The notes under the pieces were generated by a model, which did no database searches, had not been told where the DNA came from, and worked only from the letters and a program-made list of their open reading frames with translations. A stretch of DNA of 64,000 bases from Hysterangium stoloniferum. Taxonomy: Eukaryota > Basidiomycota > Agaricomycetes > Hysterangiales > Hysterangiaceae. The DNA lies in the NCBI GenBank assembly GCA_015178975.1, contig WHVD01000054.1, positions 310,001-374,000 of the forward strand, given 5' to 3'. Positions 34,850-47,200 of this stretch are shown piece by piece. A program made the position numbers and the translations under genes. Every line of letters begins with the position of its first letter. Positions within the stretch are counted from its first letter, which is position 1.

Positions 34850-35526
34850 TTCCTTTGTTGTCTACAAAACCGATGAACTGATAAGCCTGCTCCTGGAGTT
34901 ATCGTTGGAGACATCTTTACAGGAGAGCACGAGTGCCAAGTTCTCTCAAGGGCATTGCGCCATCGATAATTTTGACCAGTAGATGTTTCTTTTTGCGGCG
35001 CGGCAGGCGCGGCAGGGTATCGAAGTTACTTTAATGAGATTTAACAACACAATTGTTAGAGAGTATTTGCAACTAATGTACCTTGTCGACTACGGAAATC
35101 GATGAACTAATAAGACTGGGGCTGGTGCTTGCGGAGACGCTTTTACGATTCCGCCGTTCTTCCAAGACCACCATAGCATTAATAATTTCGATCAAAAATA
35201 TTTGTCTCTATGGCGGACATCGACAAAATCCCTTACTTGATGATCATTTAACAACGGAGTCTGTCGGAGAACACGGGAAATATAAATTCAGACCACTGAT
35301 GGTGTAAATGAAACAATGGCGCGTACCGATAAAACAGCGAGGGGTCTTCATGAATCATTCAAAACTCCGCCATACATTAATGTAAAATATACGGAAATAC
35401 TCTTCTTTTTGCGGGTATTATTTCATATTAATATCTTGTACATTATTCCTTTTAATCAATGGGATCTGGTAGTATTGAGTGAATGATCATGTGCAATTTG
35501 AATTTAAGGCTAGTAATCATGTAAGA
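34850..35526 (+). repeat. Dispersed duplicate of the ZW10 downstream region
   Basis: Matches about 8540-9345 in the same orientation. Two decayed ZW10-exon units start near 34857 and 35081 (GATGAACTRATAAGMCTG...GATCAGTAGATGTTTCTTTT). The later sequence also matches, e.g. AACTCAGACCACTGATGGT (9111) against AATTCAGACCACTGATGGT (35283), and GGGATCTGGT...CTAGTAATCATGTAA on both. Similarity ends near 35526 and 9345. No active gene. Confidence 0.85.
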
Positions 35527-36077
35527 TGAAGTCACAGCGTTTTGGAGCCTTCCTATCCAGCTAAAGAGTAGATGTGATAATAAGGGTGAGGTGAGCCAAA
35601 CTAAGCTAGTCGGAGATGTGATGATGACATTGACTCAGTCATCAACCATCAGGAAAGTCAAAAAGCCAGCATGTACCGTCTAGGGGGCTCTATACTCCTC
35701 AGACCTCGGACCTCGCGTACTTTAGATCCGGTCTGAGTGTATCAGACCGCCTAAACCTGAAATTGGTCTGCAATGTATGACAGTATGTGAGGTCTGACAG
35801 TACATAAAGCTCTAAACATGAACAGTTGGGTTGTCCGAGCAGTTTTGAGACTTGTCCATTTTTAATATTGCAACGGCAAATGTATTTTTTTAAAACTAAA
35901 TAACAATTATGACTATTTAGCAGTACAAATTTCAGTTTAAACTACAAAATACAAATAACATCACATAGTGATAAAGAAGGAATTAATAAACAAATCTTGG
36001 AAGTAGATTTATCATAATGAAGGCACAGATTAGCTGTCGGGATAAGTATTGTGAGCCAGAGTTGGATTGTGGCATTG
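35527..36077. other. Gene-free stretch
   Basis: No exon seen. Inverted GGTCTGA/TCAGACC phrases at 35690-35800 suggest an old repeat. The last five bases (CATTG) are the target duplication of LTR4 copy 2. Confidence 0.45.
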
Positions 36078-36178
36078 TGTCACGAATCAATTATTCTTCA
36101 ATAAAGTCAAATAATATTCTACTGATCAAACTCGAAAGCCTCGTTCGATGAAGTATATATTTGCCCTGTCGATGAAGT

Positions 36179-36580
36179 TGTGAGATTGAGTGCTAGATAC
36201 TAGATACGAGAATATGAACTCAGTATTTGCATGCAGTATGCCAAATAGCTAAATTGATTACCTACATAGATACGAGAATATGAACTAGGTAATGAAAGTA
36301 AGTAACAGATAGATGAAGGTAATGATAACTATCTCACCTCAATATTTGCACACAGTATGCCAAATAGCTGAGGTGATGCTAACTAGGATGGCTTGTATTT
36401 AAGCTATCTAAGAACAAAAGGAAAAATGGTAACAATAACGCAATTGTATAGAATGTACTAGAAAAGTTTCATCTAACAAAGGAAATAGTGGAACAATGGA
36501 ACAGCACATCTTTTGTCTGCGGTCGCATGTGGCCGTGTGACTGCACACAATGGGACTATTGTGTGCTTACTAATCCAACA
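36179..36580. mobile_element. Solo LTR, family LTR6
   Basis: 402 bp from TGTGAGATTGAGTGC to TAATCCAACA with TSD GAAGT (36174-36178, 36581-36585) inside LTR4 copy 2. It contains imperfect internal duplications (GATACGAGAATATGAACT and CAGTATGCCAAATAGCT each twice). Confidence 0.88.
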
Positions 36581-36588
36581 GAAGTAAG

Positions 36589-39178
36589 TCACCGTACCCG
36601 ACCGGATTTACACCCTAAGCGGCGTAAATCCCACCAACTCCCGTAAATCACAGCATCGTGCCGGCACAATGGCTGCGCCCTGCTGCACAGCAGCGACGTC
36701 CCGGGAACCCGGCTCAGTGATCTTGCCGTCGTGTAAGGGGGGGTGGGTCGTTTAGCACCAACCAAGTGACTTCTACACCACCGCTCACGTGGGTTCCATG
36801 CTCTCTCACTTTCTTTCTTTTTTTGGTTTGTCGTAGTAGATAGCACCACCAATAAAGAAAGTCGCAGGGCGATTTATATTTATATATCTATGTATATATA
36901 TAATTATATATAATTATTATTCGATTTTGCACAAAAAAAAAATTAATTTTTTTTCAAGCGAGGTATATAGGGGTACTTTGTAACTTTGTTGTAGGAAGAC
37001 TCTCGCGATTATTTGCCTGTCTTCCATAAATTTATGAATTCTATCATTTTACTGCAGACCATTTACGAGGGGATATCTGCCGCATTTTTTTAGCCTTATA
37101 AAACCAGGGGGCAATGAGTTTTGTTATAGCATTTATGAGACGTATAGACTGCCCACACTCAAAATTACCAATATAAATTACACGAGTCACTTCTGGGAGA
37201 CCACGGCATGTTCCTCAAATTTTTATATAGCTACATGTTTTCATTTTGGCTAGATTTACGGTGGTAAGAGCAGGTAAGATAGGAGGTAAGTGAGCACCTA
37301 GCGAGATTTACGGGTGGATTTACGATGGATTTACCATAGATTTACACATCCGGGCGGCACACTTCCAAATGGTTTTTCGATAAATTGGAGGCTTCAAAAG
37401 ATTTTTCTAATTATAACAAAATATATATATCTATTCTATACAAAAAACCGATTAATCTAGTATGAGTTTCGTCGTCGCCCGGCCCTCCCTCAGTCCAGCG
37501 GTTCAGGTCACGACCATTGCTTATGTAATGGTTCAGGCCCGCCCACCCACAACCAACCACCACCCGAGACATCTTCATTCTCCATGTAGTATGCAGTGTC
37601 AAACAGAGGACCATGACTTCTCCGTAAAGGACATATCGATTGTTTCCCTCGACTTTATTCGTACCACTCCAAACGACCACCACGTCCGTGATCAAGGACG
37701 CGGTGGTCAACATGCCCTACCGCACTGGCCCCCACCCCATCCATCTCTCTTTCTCTCCCTCCCTCCCGACTCGTGTCACCCATCTCCACTCTCCAACAAG
37801 AGACCGCATCGTGATCGAGGATGGGGCGGTGGACATGCCCTACCGCACCAGCCCCCACCCCATCTCTCCTCTCACACTCACACTCTCTCTCGCTCTCACA
37901 CTCTCTTGCTCTCACACTCTCTTGCTCTCACACTCTCACACTCTCACACACTCTCACATACACACTCTCTCCCTGTGTCAACGGTACTCGTATCGCCGCC
38001 CATTCTCCACCCTCCAACAAGAGATCGTGACGTCCCGCATTCCCACCTGTGTCAATGGTACTCGTATCGCCCATCTCCATCGTAATCGAGGATGCGGCGG
38101 TGGACATGCCCTACCACACTGACCCCACCCCATTCCCCCCACCCTCTTTTTCTCTCTCTCTCTTTTTCTCTCTCTCTCTCTCCTCTCTCCCCCGGCCATT
38201 CCCACCTGTCAACGGTACTCGTATCACCCATCTCCACTCTCCTCCAAGAGACCATGTCGTCGAGACCTGTCCAACTTTCAATCTTACTGGGCCGCGAAAT
38301 GACACCCTTAAGGCCCGAGTTAAGCAGCACCTGTGCAGGGATAAGGTGCGCTTGTTTCCCCCAAATACAATTTCTTTCGATGATTACCAACCTCTAAAAT
38401 ATAATCACTTTAGTGGCAAAACATATGTATGCGAGGATTATTGGATTATTGGCGTTCGCACGAGAAACAATGTCTGGCACATACCGCTCGCCCACCACTA
38501 TTCGTACCACCACCACTACCACTATCGCGTACCGCTGCCACCGCCACCACTATCGCGTACCGCCGCCACCACCACCACTATCGCGTACCGCCGCCACTGC
38601 CACCACCACCACTAGCGCGCTGCTGCCACTATCGTACCACCACCACCACCACCACCACCACCACCATCGTATTACCACCACCACTATTGTGCCACCACCA
38701 CCACTACCACACCACCACTATCGTACCACTACCACCACCACCACCACACCACCACCACTATCGTATTACACCGCCACTTGCGCACCACCACCACCACCAC
38801 CACTATCGTATTACACCGCCACTCGTGCACCACCACCACCACCACCACCACCACCGCCACTATCGCAAAAGCGAAACAATGTCTGGCCCGTAACACCTGG
38901 CCCCGTAACACCCCGCCCGCCCACCACTAACGATGTCCACCACCACCATCGCCAAACCAAGTGATGTCCGTGGCACATAACACCCCGCCCTCCCACCACT
39001 ACCACTACCACTACCACTATCAGCTGTGGCCACTACTCCTGCCTCTTCCACACAATTTTGCTTGAAGAAGATACAGCATTGTGTAATTAATATAGATTGG
39101 ATGTATCTTCTTAGACTATAATATATATATATGAATTACCACTTTGAAAAGCGCCTTCCTTCTACCATTGTCTCAGGG
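36589..39178. repeat. Low-complexity left flank of the Crypton
   Basis: Contents: AT-rich tract 36860-36960, a degenerate tandem repeat of a GTGATC.AGGAYGCGGYGGTSRA-like phrase (about 37690, 37815, 38085), CTCTCACA microsatellite 37868-37970, CT-rich 38140-38190, and (ACC)n/(CACTATCGT)n 38500-38960. A stretch at 38260-38460 has higher complexity (KARVKQHLCRDKVRLFPPNT in one frame) but is unrecognised and runs into the ACC repeat. Confidence 0.7.
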
Positions 39179-39639
39179 ATGAGTTTGTTGAGTGACAAGG
39201 GTAAGGTTTGCCTCCGTTTTCTCAACATTTGTCCACAGGGATGTCCCCAATGAAGAAATGTGGTGGCCATTCTATTATCACAAAACACAAGCCAAAGCCA
39301 AAGCTGGCAAGACTGACCGTCGCCGAGTTGAAAATGGCCAAAGACGTCTCGATAAAAAAGCACAGATTCACGAAAAGTACAAACATCAAATACGACCAAC
39401 GGCTCCGTGAGGCCAGAACATGGTTGAAGGAGCTGGTGGAAACAGAGCAATCCCCCACAATTCCTTTAGGGGTGGATGAACTTGACAGTTTTGACTGGAT
39501 GCCGGGAGAGCTAGAAGGTGCATTCAACAACATACCAACTCGGGCTTCACCTTGGGTTCTTGGGTTGTTTATCGCATACAAGTGCTTCACCCAGAAGACT
39601 AAAGTGACAACAGCATGGCAGATACTATTGGAAAATATT

Positions 39640-39711
39640 GGACTGGCCAGGAATTGAACCTGGGACCATCTGTAATCTAGACTGGATGCTCTACCACTGA
39701 GCTACCAACCC
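39640..39711 (-). tRNA. tRNA-like sequence in the downstream (3') LTR of the miniature element
   Basis: 72 bases with a seven-pair acceptor stem (GGGTTGG/CCAGTCC, two wobbles), D-arm GCTC...GAGC and T-arm CCAGG TTCAATT CCTGG. Box A (TAGCTCAGTGG) and box B (GGTTCAATTCC) of a Pol III internal promoter are intact. The anticodon arm does not fold into a normal 5-bp stem with a 7-base loop, so it is probably not a working tRNA. Confidence 0.65.
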
Positions 39712-39959
39712 TTTAGGTACTCAGTAGTGAAGTCAACTCTATATGGCCATTAACATTCCATATACACAGAAACTGTGAGAGACAGTCACACATTCGCACT
39801 GCTCTAAAGCTGAGTTTAGGCTGTCAAACCAACCATATCCAACACACCCACCTGGGAGACAGGCTAATGCCATGTCACACCCACCTAATTAGGCAAGTGG
39901 CTACCAGAAAGGAATTTACCACAGGGAAGCTCAGGGCCCATAACCTATTGGAAAATATT

Positions 39960-40031
39960 GGACTGGCCAGGAATTGAACCTGGGACCATCTGTAATCTAG
40001 ACTGGATGCTCTACCACTGAGCTACCAACCC
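39960..40031 (-). tRNA. tRNA-like sequence in the upstream (5') LTR of the miniature element
   Basis: Identical in arrangement to 39640-39711, offset by exactly 320 bases. Boxes A and B are intact. It would drive Pol III transcription toward the primer site and internal region. Confidence 0.65.
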
Positions 40032-40680
40032 TTCAGGTACTCAGTAGTGAAGTCAACTCTATATGGCCATTAACATTCCATATACACAGAAACTGTGAGA
40101 GACAGTCACACATTTGCACTGCTCTAAAGCTGAGTCTAGGCTGTCAAACCAACCATATCCAACAGATACATGCAGATTCAAACAGGTGTGGGAAACTGTG
40201 TATGTAAATAAAAATTACTAGTGTCTTCTGTGTATTATCACTGACGTTGTATGGTACATATAATTAGAGACCCTAATGGAAGATGGTCTGGCCCCTGGCG
40301 ATGGGATCACAAGAAAGGGACTGGTTGTGGCAATCCAGCCAATTCTCGAGAAGTTGAATGCACAATTGACGCCATCAAACGCCGTGATGGAAATGAGGGG
40401 AGCCGTTCACACTCTGCAGCGATGACGAAACAGGATATGGACAGAATGGTTCAATGGTCAAATAAGCTTTGTCCAGATTCAAGGCTAGAAGAACTTGGAA
40501 AGCTATCCCAGGGAGAATACTGGAAGCAACTTCCTTTTGCCATCAAGCACTTTATGATGCGTGCATTTGCTACAAGCGGATTCACCCTATGGACCTGGTG
40601 CGTCTTTTGCAGCTACTGATTGAAGTGAAGTGCCAGAGTTTGACTATTTAATTTATTTCAGGAATTTTGAACTTGCCAAG

Positions 40681-41500
40681 TGTTAGAATACACACTCAGG
40701 CCGGGTTTCCGGAGAAACCCGCGGGATATCCGGTAGGACTTGGCTTCAGCTTATAGGCTGCGCCCTCGCTAGATCGTGTTGTCCAATTTCAGACAGGCGG
40801 ACGGGAATCCCGGGGAGTCCGGGCGGGGGTTCGTGGGTCGTGAGTCGTAGGTCGTGAGTCGAGAGTCGTGAAACGAGATAGTCGAGAGAGATAGATGCGC
40901 CGGAGCCCGTGGGCTCCGACTAGTGCGAGCGGTCTGATAAGAGTAGGGTTTTAGAGAGGAAAATGTATTAGATTACTGGGGGGAATCTAAGCTAATTTTC
41001 TGACTGGATTGTATGTACAACATCTGCCAGTTTATATAGACCGTGGAATGCATGACATACCGAATCCAGTAATAATGAGACGAAACGAGCAAAACATAAA
41101 ACGGGAATAGTAAACACCAAATTGGTGTTAGGAATGGGACGGAACGGAGCGGAGTCCGAATCGTGACAAAGCATAACCCATAACGGGAAATGGAGCGGGA
41201 GCGGAGTCCTAAATCGTGACAGGTCATTTGACTAAAACGGGAACGGGGCTCGATTAGAGCGGTGATGGGATTCTAAGCGGGTTCCGGTGACTGGTGCGTG
41301 GGACGAAGACGGACATAGACAGAGACAGGGTCCGGGGGAAGTCTGGTGACTGATATGTGTCTTAATGAGGTCGAACGTAACGAGTCTTGACGTAACGGAG
41401 TCCGGGCGGGAAATCCTATAAACAGACGATTGGTGCTTGTAGCGTGTGGGGGCGTACGAGTTAGTGCCCGGGGTCCGGCGGGATTTGTCCGGTCGTAACA
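40681..41500 (-). mobile_element. 3' LTR of the Ty3 element (LTR1 copy D)
   Basis: TGTTAGAATACACACTCAGG to GGTCGTAACA on the plus strand. By eye it differs from the 5' LTR at about 17 of 820 positions, all transitions and nearly all at CpG. Confidence 0.93.
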
Positions 41501-41594
41501 GTATCCTCTCTTTATGCCGAAGTCCCAAAGAGGCTCTAGACCTAAATAAGGTTCTTGTCGGCTATGCGCATGTGTCAAAAGTCATGTCGGTTAC

Positions 41595-42948
41595 TGTAAT
41601 GTATTCAGGGGATTCTCTTAGATAGCTCAATATATGCTATAGTGTCACAGAGCTTCAACAATAAAACAAGCAAAGGTCCAGTAATTTAAATACTGATAGA
41701 TTAATGAGCTGCGCTATGAAGCTTAAACAACTCAAATCAATGCTTATTTTGATTATTGAAAGGTTCAATAGAGCTGTGTATGACTCTTTTAGCAAATACA
41801 AGAACTATTCCTTGAGAATAGGGGCTGGAAGCTGAATATATGCGCAGTAACTTGGCAGAGACTTGATATAAGAGCTTCGGATTTTTGTATGCTTATTTGT
41901 AACTATTAATAGTTATTTAACAAGGTGTTAAATAATTTATTAATAGAGAAAATAAATTGTATTGGATTATCTGAGTGCTTGTACTTGATTAATTCAATAA
42001 ACTTAGGGCTGGGCCTTGAGTAATCTAGTATTGGCAGGGATTTCAGTAAGGATACTTAGATACTTATTAGGTTTATTATCTAATTAATAAGCCTAAAGGG
42101 TAGCTGTGAGGCTGGGGAACTTAGATGATTAGCTAAGGTCCAAGAGTTGCTGACAAAGATTCAAGATGCTGCAAGTGTAGGTGCTTGCAGTGAGTGTATC
42201 AGACTAAGGCTATTATTGTCCTTAGGATGATTAGATAAGCTGGTGCTGTGCTGCAAATATGTGTGTGATAAGATGATTTTATTGGAAACTTAGCCCTCCT
42301 TATATACATTTTGATAACTCAATGATTAGCTAACTATTTAGTTTATGAGGTCATTAGTGAGATCATAATGACCTCATATTCTACTCATTATTTACCCTTT
42401 GTTTAACATGTGATTCCCCTCTCTGAGACAAGGGTTCTAAGCTTTGGCTTGAACATGAAGGTTCAAGGCCGCGGTCCCGGGGACGGAAGCAAACGATGAG
42501 TCGGCGGAACCTAATAATGACTCGGGTAGTCACGTTCGTGACTTGCGTGACTCGGGTAGTCACATTCGTGACTTGTGTGACTCGGGTAGTCACATTCGTG
42601 ACTTGTGTGACTCGGGTAGTCACACTCGTGACCTTTGTGACATCCCAACACCGGAGGCTTATCTAATAAGTCACATGACTTCAAAAATGCGCAAACTGAG
42701 CTGCAGCAAGTGCCGAAAGGTAATAACTAAGTAAATAAAATATAAATAATTAGTTAAAAATTATAATAAATTAACTAAGATATAATAGCATAATATGAGT
42801 TCATATATGCTATTATTATGCGAAGTTAAAAGGAATAGAGCCTATATTTCACAATAAAAATATAATAAAAATACAATAAATTCGAGAAAATATTAATAAA
42901 TTCAAAGAAAATTAAGAGAAAATTATGAGATAAAGCTGATACCTCACA
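41595..42948. mobile_element. Solo LTR, family LTR2 (copy 2), nested in the Ty3 element
   Basis: TGTAATGTATTCAGGGG to GATACCTCACA, 1354 bp, TSD GTTAC (41590-41594, 42949-42953). It lies between the 3' LTR and the accessory gene. It carries four units of a 30-bp repeat (42519-42638). Confidence 0.92.
42519..42638. repeat. 30-bp tandem repeat inside LTR2 (4 units)
   Basis: Units begin GACTCGGGTAGTCAC and continue .TTCGTGACTTGTGT. Each centres on GTCACG-TT-CGTGAC or a near variant, an inverted repeat. LTR2 copy 3 has three units (49637-49726) and copy 1 has one (about 17094-17124). Confidence 0.9.
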
Positions 42949-43068
42949 GTTACACGTATGTGTCAAAGAGTCATGTGATCTGGAAGGTAAGGTTCAAATG
43001 CGACGAGCCTATATAAAAAATTGAAAAATAGAAATTTCTTCTTCTTTATTACCCCCATCTTCGTCACT

Positions 43069-44050
43069 ATGGGACCAAAACCAACACCACGCAAGCCAAT
43101 GCCGACAGCAGGGCCCTCCACGGGCACTCCGTATCGGGCGCCGTGGACGGCGGCCCAATTGTTGGCGCGGCGAGAAGAGCAGCGCCAGCTTCGTGAAGCA
43201 GCAGAGAGAGAGGCGAGGGAGGCTGAGGAGGCCCTGGACAGAGAGTACCAGGAAGCATTGGCCCCGGAGGAAGAGGCCGCAAAGGAGAGGGAACGTGAGG
43301 CGGAGGAGGCTGTGCGAGTGGCCGCGGAGAACGCCCGGGTGGCTGCGGAGAAAGCCCGGTTGGCCGCAGAGAGGGCCGCCATTGTTGCGGGAAAAGTAAG
43401 TCCCAAATTCACTTGTCGACTTTTACTGACTTGTGATTTTCAGCGCAAGGCGACAGAGGTGGAGTCCGAGTCCGAGGGGGAGCCAGAGAGCCCCCAAAAG
43501 GTAGGCCTCATGTCCATGGAATACCCGCGGAGACTGACCATCTCAACAGAAGGCAAGGAAGGCGGCGCCAGTCCGTCTTCCGACGCGGAACGAGCCGCGG
43601 TGTTCCGGTTGCAACGACCGGAACACGGAATGCAACCGAAAGGCCGGCTGGGGGCCGGGATGTTATCAATGCGCGCACCTCAAGGCGAGGTGCTCGCTTG
43701 TGCACGAGCAGGCCACGGGATCCGGGGCGCGAGACATAAGCGGGACGGACGGGTTGTCCGGGTTGGACGAGGTCCTTGGACGAATCGCCGAGGGCATCGA
43801 GGCCCAAAACGAGTTGCTCCAGAAGAGCAACAAGGTCCAAATTGTGGTGGCAAAGGAGCTGTCCGGACTCCGCGAGGAGTTTTGGAAGTTCCTGGCGGAG
43901 TATGGCGGCTATGTGTATAAGGAGCCGCAAGTCGGGAGTTCCGAGGATGCCGGATCGGATGAGGACGGGGTTGCCGCGGAGGTCGCGGAGCTCCCAGAGG
44001 AGATAGCTGAGGAAGCAGGGAAAAAGAACAGTCCCATAAATGTAGACTGA
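43069..44050 (+). CDS. Antisense accessory gene of the Ty3 element: coiled-coil Zn2Cys6-type protein
   Basis: Three exons, 43069-43395, 43444-43500 and 43550-44050, with GT-AG introns of 48 and 49 bases, give 294 residues ending SPINVD. All junctions keep frame. Residues 1-25 are basic and Pro-rich (MGPKPTPRKPMP). Residues about 28-108 are a charged Ala/Glu/Arg coiled coil (EAEEALDREYQ, AAENARVAAEKARLAAERAA). Exon 2 is acidic. Exon 3 starts with basic KARKAAPVRLPTR. Six cysteines follow at about 146, 149, 156, 166, 169 and 176 (CSGCNDRNTEC, then CYQCAHLKARC), i.e. CX2CX6C-X9-CX2CX6C, the Zn(II)2Cys6 pattern. The rest is helical and acidic (GRIAEGIEAQNELLQKSNKV). It lies between pol and the 3' LTR on the opposite strand, GC-rich and free of stops. 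Function unknown. DNA or chromatin binding is inferred from the cysteines. Confidence 0.8.
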
Positions 44051-44257
44051 AAAGTAGTATAGAATAAAATAATTTGAATCATAAAAGCAAAGCGTGAAAG
44101 AAAAACATAAAAATTAAAAGTCAAAGCCAAAGTCCGCAGGGAATCCGCTTAAAGACTTGACAAGACATGTCAGAACCTGTAAAAGCAAAGAGAGACATAG
44201 GGCGACAGGGAATAGTGAAAATGAGTCCAAACGTAACACGGGGTCCGCGGAGTGTGG

Positions 44258-47200
44258 TCAGAGAGACGATAATGGTCCAGGTTTTAGTGGGTAAGCTGTG
44301 TGAAAGTCAGTAACGATTTCCGTGGCATTACCGAGTTCCGTGGCCAAAATCCATGAGGTCTCTTCATCGGTGCCCTCGTAACCCGCCCACTTAACCAAGT
44401 AAAGCAGTTTACAAGTGCGTCGACGCTTGTCAATTTTTGAATCTAAAATCTGAGAGATTTCAAACTCGGGTTCTCCGTCAATGACGACAGGAGGAGGTGG
44501 AGATTGCATGCGATCCGGGATAGTGTTAGCAGTACAAGGTTCTAGCATAGAGACATGAAATACCGGGTGTACCACGCGCATGCTATCCGGAAGCTGTAGA
44601 GTCCAAGAAACTGAACCTACTTGTGCAATAATTTCAAAGGGACCTAAATATTTTTCAGCAAGCTTCTTTGATGGACGGGTAGTCCGGAAGAATTGAGCTT
44701 TGACATAAACACGGTCGCCAATCTTGAAGTTTGGTGGCGGGATCCGGTGTTTGTCCGCTGAATGTTGGTATTGCTCTTGGGCGGACAATATTGCAGTCCG
44801 GAGTTCCTCGTGGAGCTCGTGGAGGTCCGTGGTGAACTCTTGAGCACGAACAGAGGCGAGATTTCGTTCTGGATGTACTGTAATGTTTGGATTATATCCT
44901 TTATTTGCAAAGAACGGGGAAACGCCAGTAGTGGCCGAGGGTGCATTGTTGTAAGCAAACTCTGCAAGTGGTAACAAGGTTTTCCAATTGTCCTGTTGAT
45001 AGTTGCAATATACGCGGAGGTATTGTTCCAATGTCTGGTTGACGCGTTCGGTTTGTCCGTCACCTTCCGGGTGATGTCCGGACGTGAAATGTAATGTCAT
45101 GTCCAAGGATTTTCCGAGGGATCTAAAGAAGTGAGACACGAACTCTGATCCTCGATCGGAAGTCACGTGGGACGGAACTCCGTGCTTGGAAAATACGTGG
45201 ATAATGAAAAGTTCCGCTAACTGCACGGACGTAATTGTATCATAAGTAGGGATGAATATACCTTGTTTTGAGAATCTGTCAACAACAACTAGAATAGTGG
45301 AATAGCCTTCGGAATCCGGTAGGTGTTCAATGAAATCCATAGATATAGAATTCCACGGGTGTTCCGGTACCGGGAGTTGTTTCAAAATGCCGTATGGCTT
45401 GTGTCGCTGAGATTTCGAGCGGGGACAAGTAGTGCAAGATTTACAATAGTGCTTAACGAATCCACGGAGTCCGGGCCAAGTATATTCTCTTCTTATTAAT
45501 GATAGAGTTTTGTTGTACCCGAAATGTCCTGAGAGTGGATGATCATGTTTGTATTGAAGGATCCTGAGGCGGAGGCCGTCGGAGTCCGGTACATAGATCC
45601 TATCGTCGAGTCTAATGAAACCATGTTGATCAAGAGACCACCGAGGTTGATCGGGGTCCACGGGATTGTCCAGATGAGCTTTAGTAACTGGGTCTAGCGG
45701 AATTGCCGATAGAATATCTTGATGTAACTTTTCGATATCCATAATGATAATTCCACGGACAATGGGATTGACGAGGAAAGTTGCGCGGACCGATGCGGTA
45801 AGTTGTTGATTCGTGAAGATAGGTTTCAGGTTGTGCGGATTTACCGTTGCATAGTCGTTGCTCCCCTCTTTAGGATAGACGTCCCATCGTCTAGTTAAAG
45901 CGTCGGGTTTGCCGCCGAGATGGCCGGGTTGAAAACGGATAATCATGTTGAAGGCGGAGAGATATTCAGACCAGCGGGCCTGCCGATGGGTCAAGAGTTT
46001 TGTGGTAGAAAGGTATTCCAGGTTTTTGTGATCTGTTACAATGTCAATAGGAGCTCCTGAACCTTCCAAATAGTGTCGCCACGCTTTGAAAGCTGAAAAG
46101 ATTGCCAGAAGTTCTTTATCATGAACATCGTAGTTGAGCTCTGCTCCGGTAAAAGTCCGGGACAGAAAAGCCACGGGGTGGACTTCTCCGTCGGAGTCCT
46201 GGATAGAGAGAATGGCTCCAAGTGCATAGTCGGAGGCGTCCGTTTCAACAATGAGCGGGAAGTCCGGTTTCCAATGCGACAGAATAGGAGCTGTGGAAAA
46301 AGAATTTTTTAAAAGATTGAAAGCTTTTTGACACTTATCGTTAAAGTTCCACGGAGTACCCTTACGCGTAAGACGGGTAAGGGGTACCGTGATGTCGGAA
46401 TATCCACGGATAAAACGTCTATAAAAATTGGCAAAGCCGAGGAAGGATTGTATATCTTTAACTTTTCGGGGTTCGGGCCAATCTTTGATGACTTGCACTT
46501 TAGTTTCGTCCATGTGGAGTCCATCAGGTCCCATCATGAAACCTAGGTATTCCACGGAGTCCGTGTCAAAAGTACATTTTTTACCATTTGCGAATAAACC
46601 ATGTTGTCTGAGCCTCCGGAGAACTTCACGGACTTGTTTGTCGTGTTCCGCGGGATTCTCGGAGTAGATAAGAATGTCGTCCAAGTAAACAATGACGCAT
46701 ACATCGAGCATGTCGGAGAAAATGTCGTTGATAAAACGCTGAAAAACAGACGGGGCATTAGTGAGTCCAAAAGGGATGACCAACCACTCGAAGGCCCCAT
46801 AGCGGGTTCTAAAAGTGGTTTTCCATTCATCGCCCGCGGCAATCCAGACCAAATGATAGGCGTGCTTGAGATCTATTTTGGTGTAAATCCGGGCATTCCA
46901 CGGAGCATCGAGCAGGTCAGATATAAGTGGGAGTGGATATTTGTCCTTTTTGGTGACAGCATTGAGTCCTCTAAAATCAACACATAGTCGAAGGGATCCA
47001 TCCTTTTTTCTGACAAACAAAACAGGTGCTCCAAAAGGAGACTTTGAGGGTCGAATAAAACCTATGGACAAATGTTCATCCAGGAAATCACGGATTGCGG
47101 ATAGTTCCGTGGACGAAAGCGGGTAAATATGTCCTAGGGGTGGCTGGGCGCCATCTTCAAGATCAATTTTTAAGTCGTATTCTCTGTGAGGCGGAAGCCG

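Larger units (their letters stand above)
39626..40164 (-). mobile_element. 539-bp miniature LTR retrotransposon with tRNA-like LTRs
   Basis: LTRs 39626-39844 and 39946-40164 (219 bp each, three mismatches), internal region only 101 bp, TSD GATAC (39621-39625, 40165-40169). On the minus strand the LTR starts TGTTGGATATGG and ends TTTTCCAATA. The half-initiator-tRNA primer site GGTTATGGGCC abuts it, and a purine-rich CCCAGGTGGGTG precedes the other LTR. There is no coding capacity. Each LTR ends with a 72-base tRNA-like sequence. Confidence 0.92.

Noticed and set aside
37462-38205. Ser/His/Leu-rich open frames of up to 200 codons on both strands
   Set aside because: CTCTCACA microsatellite and degenerate tandem repeats; overlapping frames are all open by composition.
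38413-38964. Long His/Pro/Thr-rich open frames in three frames at once
   Set aside because: They are translations of (ACC)n and CACTATCGT microsatellite DNA and carry no protein signal.
39640-39711. A working tRNA gene
   Set aside because: Acceptor, D and T arms fold, but the anticodon arm lacks a proper stem and loop, and the sequence is part of an LTR present twice.
42381-42734. Tandem repeats that could suggest a CRISPR array
   Set aside because: Units are contiguous 30-mers without spacers, inside a eukaryotic LTR with TSDs.
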